This document shows, piece after piece, positions 52,794 through 61,161 of a stretch of 64,000 nt of DNA; positions within the stretch are counted from its first letter, which is position 1; each line of letters begins with the position of its first letter. Origin of the DNA: Bolinopsis microptera (lineage: Eukaryota; Ctenophora; Tentaculata; Lobata; Bolinopsidae); assembly GCF_026151205.1 (NCBI RefSeq), contig NC_087072.1, positions 13,926,169 through 13,990,168 on the forward strand, given 5' to 3'. The position numbers and the translations under genes were made by a program. The notes beneath the pieces were generated by a model. The model was not told the DNA's origin. It worked only from the letters and a program-made list of their open reading frames with translations, and searched no databases.

Positions 52794-55700
52794 ATGATTC
52801 TTATCTCATACGTTGTTCTTATCTCGGTAATATATTCAAAATGTCATGCTGCTGATAATGTGACATCCATTTTGTCCAAAGATGGTAAGTTTCCTATACT
52901 ACTTCATCCGTTTGATACATTTATTCTTCGCCCGATGGCCGATGGCATGCGAAATCACACAGCGTGAGCGAAACTGAAACTGAAACTGAAATTTAAACTG
53001 AAACTGATATATTCAGCACCTCAGCCGTGCTCCAGGCTGCGCTTCTTGCCAACTGTGTAAATATCCCAGTTGGTGGACCTAGCCTCCTTAAGCTAAGGTA
53101 CCGAGGTAAAGTAGTTACCCCACAAACAAACAAACAAACAAACAAACAAACAAACAAACAAATAAACAAATAAACATAAATATTATTATAAAATATTAAT
53201 GTTCGTGAGATAACATATGTCCTACACCACTCAGAGCCGGTTTTCTTCACTCGAGAGCCAGAAGGAAGAACAATTGGTGAAGGAGAGGAGCTCCGGCTGT
53301 ACTGTAAACTAGACCACGAACCTGCCGGATTAAAGTACAGCTGGTACAAATACAATGAAACTTCTGCTGAGGATTTCAAGGATATTCTTTTACAGGTATG
53401 TCTGGTCCACATATCACAGCTGATTTTCATGTTTCTAAGTCTTAATTAGGTAAACATGTGGTAAAAATAATGTATTTTTGGGAATGGTTTTTCCATATAA
53501 GTTACAATTTGTGTTTTATTTAGTATACTATTTTTTCCCTGGGATAACAACGTATCTTTTAGGTTTACGGACAAAACTATGACAGAATAAATCTGGTAGA
53601 GGGGTACACTGGCGATGAGCTTGTTTTCTCCAGTATAGCTAGAGAAGATATAGGTTACTACCAATGTATCATTCAGACTGGTTCCTACACAGTATTTAGC
53701 GGGATCGCCCACATTAAAGTATATAATTTTGTTCCTGCTGCTTTTTTTGGTTTAAGTTTAATTATCAGCTATTATAGTAATACTGTATTTCTTAAAGAAA
53801 ATCCTGTTGATACTTAGATTTCGATTTCTCCGAATCTAGTATTATAAGATTTTATAAACGAGACAAAACTTTAATAATCTGTGCTCAAAATTATTTCCAT
53901 CAGGTGAACTATTTCGATGAACCAGCTGCATTAGTCAGTGTTGAGTCGAGAAATGTTAAAGCGTTTGAGGATGAGGTCTATCTTCCATGTGCAGTTTTCG
54001 ATAGTTCACCTGTCGTTGACGTTTACTGGTAAGTTCTCTATCAACATAGATGATATGTAATCTGTCTGAATCTTTTATTCAGTGTAATGTCAATCATGAT
54101 GGAGCCACTCAATTAGCGATACTTCGATAATCCCATTCCATAATAATTAGAATTGTACGGTAACTTAAACTGTAATAGAATGAAACAAGAAATTCTTGTA
54201 AAACATAACTGAAGTTGCACTAGCACAGTATACCAACCTCACGGTATTTTCAGGACTCAGAATGGTTCTAGGATATCAAATGAACGAATGTTCGTTTATC
54301 CCGAAGAATATTATTATATTGAAAAGATCACGAGGGGAACTTTGCTAATATTGAATGTGCAGCAAGGTAGAGACAGTGGGATATATGAGTGCCATACAGA
54401 GAAAACCAAGGAGTTTCCCAAGGAAAAGGTGCTCACTTCTTATCAGGTGAGGATTGTTGGAAATTAGGGAAACAGCGATTTTTAGTTGAGCTAAAATGCT
54501 TATATCAAGTATTCGGGCTGCCCTCAGCCCGAATCGGCTGATTTGAGAATCGAAGAATATGCTAAACTGTTAAAGCGTTTTTTATTACTTTCGATTAATC
54601 TATAAATTTAATTGAAAACCTTGCGAGTATAACAATCAAAACCAGGCTTCAGTAACAAAAAGTAATACTTGACCATAAGTGAGCCTCAAAAGTCAAAACT
54701 TTCACTTTTCAAATTTCACTGATACTTACATACTAAATAATTTGGTGATCTTACTCAGCACACTCACTGCTTCCCAGATTAAAACTGTCAAAGAAGGTTT
54801 TGATGCCTATACTCAAAAGTGGGTGGTTCCAGCATTTTCTTCGTACAACGAAATTGGCGGAAACGTAGTTGTGGAATCAGGGGATACTGTAACTTTGGCA
54901 TGTGCAGCAAGAGGTTACCCTATTCCTACTTACACGTGGAAAATTGGAAATAGTCAAAGCGATAAGATTATCAGAAATTCAGAATTCTTCGAACTGAAGG
55001 CAAGTAATTAAAAAACATTTGATCACACGAGCCTTTTCTTATCTATATCGATAAGAGATGTTAGCAACCTTAAATTTTATTCTTCTAATAAATTTCGTTA
55101 TGATCATTGATCAGATTTCATAATTGTACATCAGCTTCAGATGATACATCAAATTCTTTGACTCTATAGTCTATATTGACATATTTTATTTTTCTTATCA
55201 ATGTCGTTATATTGATAAGTTGATCAGTTTTCATAATTTTACATCAGATGATACATTAAATTCTCTGACTATTTGTAAAATTGATTTAAATAAATGTTCA
55301 CGACTAATTTTTTTTAGGACCACGACAGACGCCTGGTAATTAACAACATTGGTGCAGCATTGGACTTAGTTTGCATCATGAGGAACACTTTCAATGGCAA
55401 AGATCGCGAGAACCAAAGGCCATTTTACATCATACTTAAAAATAAAACTAAAAGTTCTGCTATTGAGTTCATTAATGATAGGACAAACCAGTCAAGTGTC
55501 ACAATTCTGAAACCTAATCAGGTGAGTTATCATAAGTTTATAATAATCTTATTAGAGTCGTCACGAAATATATTATTCTAAAATTCATAAACAATTCATG
55601 ATACAAATTTGTCAGTTCGAAATTTAAATACTTTTTCCCTAAAGCTCCTCATTATTTCGACAGTCAACAAGCAGACCGATGGACTATAAATATGATCGCG

Positions 55701-58700
55701 ATACTGTAACGAAATACTAATTATATTAATTATAAATATAGTTAATTATATTATTATTGATTACCTTCAGTATAAACCGTTTACTATGGGATGTCACGTC
55801 AGTGAGGATGATTACCAAATCTTGTGGCTGAAGAACGGAAATAAGGCTGACTGGATATCGAGAGAAAGGGTAGAGGAGACAAGGAACAGTACATCGGTCA
55901 CGTTTACCTTTAAATCTCCCAACGAGAGTGATCTTGGTAAGTAACCGCACTATATTTTAAGTATAATTCCGTGATCCAGCCCCAAAATTAACTTTTATTG
56001 TAACCTTACTGTAACACTGACATAACCCCTAACTCATAGCTAATTATGTTTATTGCGGTAGTATAGGGGTAATATTTACTTTCTTTTTTTTTCCTTTTTT
56101 TTTCTTTTTTTTTTAAATGAGGAACCTGCCAAACCCCAGGACACCAGGAGGATACCACCGGCAAAGCGGCTAATAGTACCCTCCGGTCTGTGTTGTAACG
56201 AAGAAGCTGAGTTAATCGATCATGACTCGGCTTACCAGCCAAGAGGGAAGATCTGAGCGGCACCAAGGGTTCAGAGAGTGTCATTTCAGCTTCTCCGGTG
56301 CTGGATGCCCTGGGGTTTCACATGCGCCGTAGCAAAATAAATATAAAAACACACGCACACAATTTTTTTTAAATTCTTTTAGATAAAACGTCGAATAAAG
56401 TAGGGCCAAAGCTGTGACCGTTCCACCTTTTTTAAACCACATTTATACACTATATTGTGACCGAACTGATTTGCGGCTTTCAGTTTCAGTCACTTGGCTA
56501 CAATGTTTACCATATGGATGAAGCTTGGAATATATTAATCATTTAAATCAATGATCAACATCTCATCATAATTCGGAATCTGTATTTATATAATTGAATT
56601 ATCCAGGAGTTTACCAATGTGTGGTAGTTAGCTCGGACGGAGAAACTGTCAACGTGAAGCAGCAAACCACTTATATCACCCTTCAGAAGGACCTTCCGAC
56701 CGTGGACTTCAGAAGCAAACAACCAAACTATTTGTTTCTACATGGACCTTTTCACGTCAGTTCTCTGACGATTCATTCGAAATTTAATCATTTGTTTTTT
56801 GCCTCAATGCTTAATAAGTTAATTGTCATGCCGCATGCGTCAGGTTTTTGGGAACATATAAAACCATTTTGAACTAGCGCTTTGTTTTGAGAACAATTAT
56901 ACCTTGCAATGATAACACCATCCGTGACATTGTAGGTTGACAAGGCAGAGGAAGCATGCAAAGATATTGGTATGCATTTGGTCAGTATTCTTGATCTCGA
57001 GGAGAATGAGGCTGTTGTGCAAATTGTCAGGAATAATAATGTAAGCTTTATAGTCAGTGTAATAAGCGCCAAGCGCGAGCACAGAACTTTTTTTCTCCGA
57101 TTTCAAACTTTTAGTACTAATATTTAAAATTTAAAGGAAAATTTGGTGTTTCAAAAATTATAATTTTAGTACCAAAAGTTGCGTCTGACTAAGTTCATTA
57201 CGATCCTGTAAGAATTAGTTCAAAAAATTCAATATTTTAGGAGTTATAGGCATTTTAAGCAATAAATTACCTATTTTTCGTCCTTTGTACACTCTTGCGA
57301 TGCACAAAAAACCCACATACAGCTCGACGTTATCGTGCTACACGATGAATTTTCATTATTCACACTTAGAGGCAACTTTTGATACCAAATTTATCAAAAT
57401 CAGAGACAAAAAATTCTGTGCCAGCTCATGGCGCTTATTACATAGACTATTACCCGCTCCCAGGGTTGTAATAGATAACTTCATGCAATTTAAGCTATTC
57501 TCAGTTTGTGTCCTTTTATCGATAATGAAAAACGGTGGAATTAACGTTTTCAAAATGTTTCATTATCACTCATCAGGTGTCAAATGTCTGGATAGGGTTG
57601 ACAAGGGAAGTCCCTGAACCAATGGGAACATGGCGCTGGACTCTGCCCGGAGACGCCTCCTTTACTTTCAGTAACTGGGATCACGGTTTGCCTCTTCTGT
57701 TTTAAAATATATTTTCAAACCAATTGGGTCACATTGGGTCACTGTGGGCCACTGTGGGTCACTGTGGATCACTGTGGAGTGTGGGTCACTGTGGGTCACT
57801 GTGGAGTGTGGGTCACCCTGGGTCACTGTGTAATAATCAAAGTAATCTAAAGTTATTCTCAATCAGGGAAACCAGACAATCAGATTGGATATCAGGAGTA
57901 TGCTGTAATGAAGAACGAAACTGGTAAATGGGAGGACGTAAGAAGAGATTCCTGGAAAAGACCCGCGCTCTGCAAGAACTACACTGTGGCGTGTACTTCT
58001 GTTGATACATTTTACCAAGGTTGATAATTTTATATAATAAAATTTAATTTAATATGTAAATTTAATATGTAAATTTCAAATTGTTTGCCCCAAATATCTT
58101 TTTGATGTCACACAGATTTAGTATTACCAGCGACACATTTTTACAAATTATCCTAATTCGGCTGCACGACTTAGATCAGAGGGCCTTCAATTATCAGGGG
58201 TCCCACGGTGATCAGATCAGTTCAATTAGGCAATTAGTGACGTATAATTACTAATTATACGTCACTTATTGGTGATACGATTAATGAACCCCTGATAATT
58301 GGGGGCCCTCTAAGTCGGCCTTCCATTAATTCTGTTGTTTCCTAATTGTTGAACCACAGGACGAGTGAGAGTGGGCGGTTGGGAACCTGCCGGGGCAACA
58401 TACTATGTGGGGGAGAAGGTCCAGGTTTTCTGTCGATACCCCAACAAGAATAAGGTTTGTTTATGGAGACATAATATTAGTTACCTGGGGACCTCAGGCT
58501 ATCATGTTCATAAACATAGACTTAGAGATTAGCCGGAATTTTGGCTGAGCGCCGCCCAGTAAAATATTACTATTAGTAAACAGTAGGTCAGTTAGCTGAC
58601 AGATCGCGAAGTTACTTTTATCGGAGTGAATTTGTTATACTTATAGGCATAGATTTGTATTATATCTACAACGATCTATTTTTGTTTTTCTCAAGACGCA

Positions 58701-59190
58701 TAATTAGGCCCCGTGAGCAAGTGTGTTACTGTTAAATTACGTGAGCAAGTCTGTTAAATCACTTGAGGCTGAGCAAGTCTGTTAAATCACTTTACATTTG
58801 AATGTCGAGGTCCTGAATTGGTCTTAGTTCATTCCATATTTCGTAAGCTATTTCAATGCCACTGATTTGATGGCTTCGGGTTTTATTGTAATATTATAAG
58901 ATCAACGCGGTAAATAATTAACTTATTCATCATGAACTTTCTAAATCAAGTAAATTTTCACTTAATGGTTGAATCAGATTTATATATTATTTAAATAATC
59001 GTTTCAGAATTCGACAAGTTCTCAAGTTATTACTTGCGGCCAGGACACGAACTTTGATCAGCTTCACATGGACGATTGCACGGACCGGGACAGTTTCTTT
59101 CTTTCAATAAACTCTTCATCTGACACTGCCACTCATATCTACGTAATAATTATATTGAGTTTGTGTTTTTGCACTCAGTTTTTACAATGA
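52794..59190 (+). CDS. Cell-surface protein: signal peptide, 4 Ig, C-type lectin-like, sushi, GPI-type tail
   Basis: Fourteen exons: 52794-52884, 53235-53395, 53563-53718, 53904-54028, 54254-54446, 54778-54999, 55318-55521, 55771-55936, 56607-56755, 56936-57040, 57577-57685, 57867-58019, 58360-58454, 59008-59190. Phases agree throughout; 703 residues. A signal peptide (1-19) is followed by four Ig domains (about 31-136, 137-242, 243-384, 385-470), each with Cys-Trp-Cys. Ig1, 2 and 4 have the D-x-G-x-Y-x-C signature; Ig3 is degenerate (LDLVC). A C-type lectin-like domain (about 474-600) shows AEEACKDIG, WIGLT, FSNWDHGKPDN and RPALCK. Its calcium motif is KPD rather than EPN/QPD and WND is WED, so sugar binding is doubtful. 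A four-cysteine sushi/CCP domain (about 602-666) and a hydrophobic end (YVIIILSLCFCTQFLQ) suggest a GPI anchor. Many N-glycosylation sequons. Adhesion, recognition or immune roles are inference; the full architecture is not one I recognise. Confidence 0.83.
52960..53178 (+). mobile_element. SINE-like element with (CAAA)n tail in intron 1
   Basis: Begins with GAAACTGAAACTGAAA repeats, continues through unique GC-richer sequence, and ends in a tail of about 14 CAAA/TAAA units at 53117-53178, as SINE and some LINE 3' ends do. No A/B boxes were identified, and no other copy is in the window. Confidence 0.4.
56085..56335 (-). mobile_element. SINE-like insertion with poly(A) tail in intron 8
   Basis: Read on the minus strand, a GC-richer body of about 215 bases ends in CCTCATTT followed by an A-rich tail interrupted by G (poly-T tract 56078-56115 on the + strand). 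Composition differs sharply from the surrounding intron. Short complementary words (AAACCCCAGG, CCTGGGGTTT) lie at its two ends. No target duplication was resolved. Confidence 0.45.
57722..57832. repeat. GGGTCACTGT tandem array in intron 11
   Basis: About ten GGGTCACTGT(G) units, with two TGGAGTG-containing variants, lie immediately before the acceptor of exon 12. Confidence 0.9.
58178..58311. mobile_element. Palindromic MITE in intron 12
   Basis: Outer arms of 24 bp (58178-58201 and 58288-58311, about two mismatches; AATTATCAGGGGT shared) enclose an inner perfect palindrome of two 15-bp arms (58236-58266, AGTGACGTATAATTA). Non-coding, about 134 bp. The transposon family and target duplication are unresolved. 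Confidence 0.6.
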
Positions 59191-59217
59191 AAATTAACTA
59201 ATTAAAGTTTATCATGT

Positions 59218-59228
59218 AATAAAATAAA
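59218..59228 (+). terminator. Overlapping polyadenylation signals for the Ig/lectin gene
   Basis: Two overlapping AATAAA hexamers lie 28-38 bases after the stop codon, supporting the 3' end of this gene model and a very short 3' UTR. Confidence 0.65.
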
Positions 59229-59633
59229 GTTAGCACTAATTAGCAGCCGAGTTATAATATGGACTTGGGTAACATATAGTTTTGTAGTGAAAAATTATCG
59301 GCCTAAGAGTAAGAGTAGGGGTCAGCTGTGATTTAGATTTTAATTACGCCATCAAAAGTTTTGATACATTTGATTTTATTGTAAACTAATCAAGATGTCT
59401 TGAATTTGAGTATAAACATAACAAATATGTATAACTATATTACTATTAGGGTGGTTCAAAAAAACCAAGTTGCTCAAATCTTTCCCCACCAATACATAAA
59501 AATAAAATTTGATCCTATGGCTTAAAAATAAAAATCACCTTGAAATTTTGTTGCTTTAATAATTTCCCCTCCAGTTTTCTGCTGATAACTCGAAAGAAGC
59601 GCGCACATATCTTAGTAGTAAGCTAGGGGTCGT

Positions 59634-59778
59634 TCACATATTACGTAATCAGCCGAGGGGGTTTCTAAATGATTACGCTAGTGAAATTTTGACACAGCTC
59701 TGTGTAAAAATTATTACGAGGGGGAGGGGGTTAAAAATTTGCCAAAAAGTGATTACGTAATATGTGTGAACGCTCCTA
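59634..59778. mobile_element. MITE with TAGGGGTCGTTCACA-type inverted ends
   Basis: Left end TAGGGGTCGTTCACATATTA and right end complement TAGGAGCGTTCACACATATT both run on into ACGTAATCA, giving terminal inverted repeats of nearly 30 bp. TA flanks each end as a possible 2-bp target duplication. About 145 bp, non-coding. A decayed relative lies at 10027-10106. Confidence 0.75.
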
Positions 59779-60168
59779 ATAAAAGACTTTGATAAATGCA
59801 AGAATAAAAGGTTGAAATTCTATATTTTAACAAATATAAACGGGAAACATTATCACTAAATCATACTCATAGTCATTTTATTGACAGATATGGTAATACT
59901 AATGTGCATGACTGAGAATGAGGCATTTTGTGTAGCAAAAAAATATGATACGTTCAAGCACCTGGAAGGAAGCTGCTCAAAGTTGGTGATATGATAACAA
60001 GGTAAAGGTTAATATTTTAGCGTGGAGATAATAAGATGGAAAAAACGGGCGAAAGATAAAATCACAACACGGAGAGTTGCTCTCGTTTATTTGGTTCCAG
60101 ACGTTTGGTGCTCCTCTGGACTGGTGCAATGCAATATTAAGTACGATCTTGGAATCGAGGCTTCCCCT

Positions 60169-60397
60169 TGGGAAAATGGGCGATTAGGTTTGGCCTCTAT
60201 ACGGCCACTATACGGCCTCTATAATACGGCTCCTACACGGCCACTATACGGCCGTAAAGAGGCCGTATAAAGGCCGTATAGTGGCCGTGTAGGGGCCATA
60301 TAGAGGCCGTATAGAGGCCGTATAAAGGCCATATAGAGGCCGTATAGAGGCCGTATAGTGGCCGTATAGAGGCCAAACCTAATCGCCCATTTCCCCT
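60169..60397. mobile_element. Palindromic element made of GGCCGTATA words
   Basis: Arms 60181-60223 and 60343-60385 are exact complements and extend outward with one indel to about 54 bp (GGGAAAATGGGCGATTAGG at the left end). The interior repeats GGCCGTATAGA/GGCCGTATAAA units. Flanking sequence on its left (60144-60165) recurs with one mismatch at 60646-60667, and its right flank resembles what follows there, so it probably inserted into one copy of a short repeat. Confidence 0.7.
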
Positions 60398-60744
60398 CCC
60401 CTTTGTAAATGTAATGCGACTCTACTAATGTAATGACATAATGCGATCTCGTAAGGCCGGCTTCCCTTTGCCATATCAGTTAGGAAGCGGCCGGTGTATA
60501 CCTGTAGAGTTTAGAGGTACGTTTCGAGAATGAATCGGACCGAAAATATTTTAAAATTTTATGTAAACCACCTTTTTCCACGGTTCATGTTGTTTTGATC
60601 ATTAGGAGCCGAAAGGTCCGGACTCCGGACCTTATCATCGATATACGATATTGGAATCGAGGCTTCCACTTTGTAATGCAACTTCGGGAGGCAACTGGCA
60701 AGCCACCCCTATGCTATGCGTGCTTGGAAGCAGGAATTCTACCT

Positions 60745-61068
60745 TGAGTATAAGTGTGAGTGTGAGTGTGGGTGTGAGTGTGAGTGTGAGTGTGAGTGTG
60801 AGTGTGAGTGTGAGTGTGAGTGTGAGTGTGAGTGTGAGTGTGAGTGTGAGTGTGAGTGTGAGTGTGAGTGTGAGTGTGAGTGTGAGTGTGAGTGTGAGTG
60901 TGAGTGTGAGTGTGAGTGTGAGTGTGAGTGTGAGTGTGAGTGTGAGTGTGAGTGTGAGTGTGAGTGTGATTTTGAGTTTGAGTTTGAGTTTGAGTTTGAG
61001 TTTGAGTTTGAGTTTGAGTTTGAGTTTGAGTTTGAGTTTGAGTTTGAGTTTGAGTTTGAGTCTGAATA
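60745..61068. repeat. Compound hexanucleotide array: (GTGTGA)n then (GTTTGA)n
   Basis: About 36 units of GTGTGA switch abruptly at about 60969 to about 16 units of GTTTGA. All six frames are open, producing artefactual ORFs. It lies about 100 bases from the 3' end of the downstream receptor gene. Confidence 0.96.
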
Positions 61069-61161
61069 TTTTGATCCTGAATAATGGGCAATCATTTCTT
61101 TTCTTCGCCAAAACCCTAAAATCTTTTGTGTTAATCTAACATTTGCCTCATCTGATTGTTT

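Larger units (their letters stand above)
59191..61161. other. Intergenic between convergent Ig/lectin and LDLa-GPCR genes
   Basis: Holds three repeats described separately: the MITE at 59634-59778, the palindromic element at 60169-60397 and the hexanucleotide array at 60745-61068. No gene is visible in the remainder. Confidence 0.6.

Noticed and set aside
60635-61139. Five overlapping long ORFs over the hexanucleotide array
   Set aside because: All arise because GTGTGA and GTTTGA contain no stop in these frames (THTH, SVSV, ECEC, TLTL).
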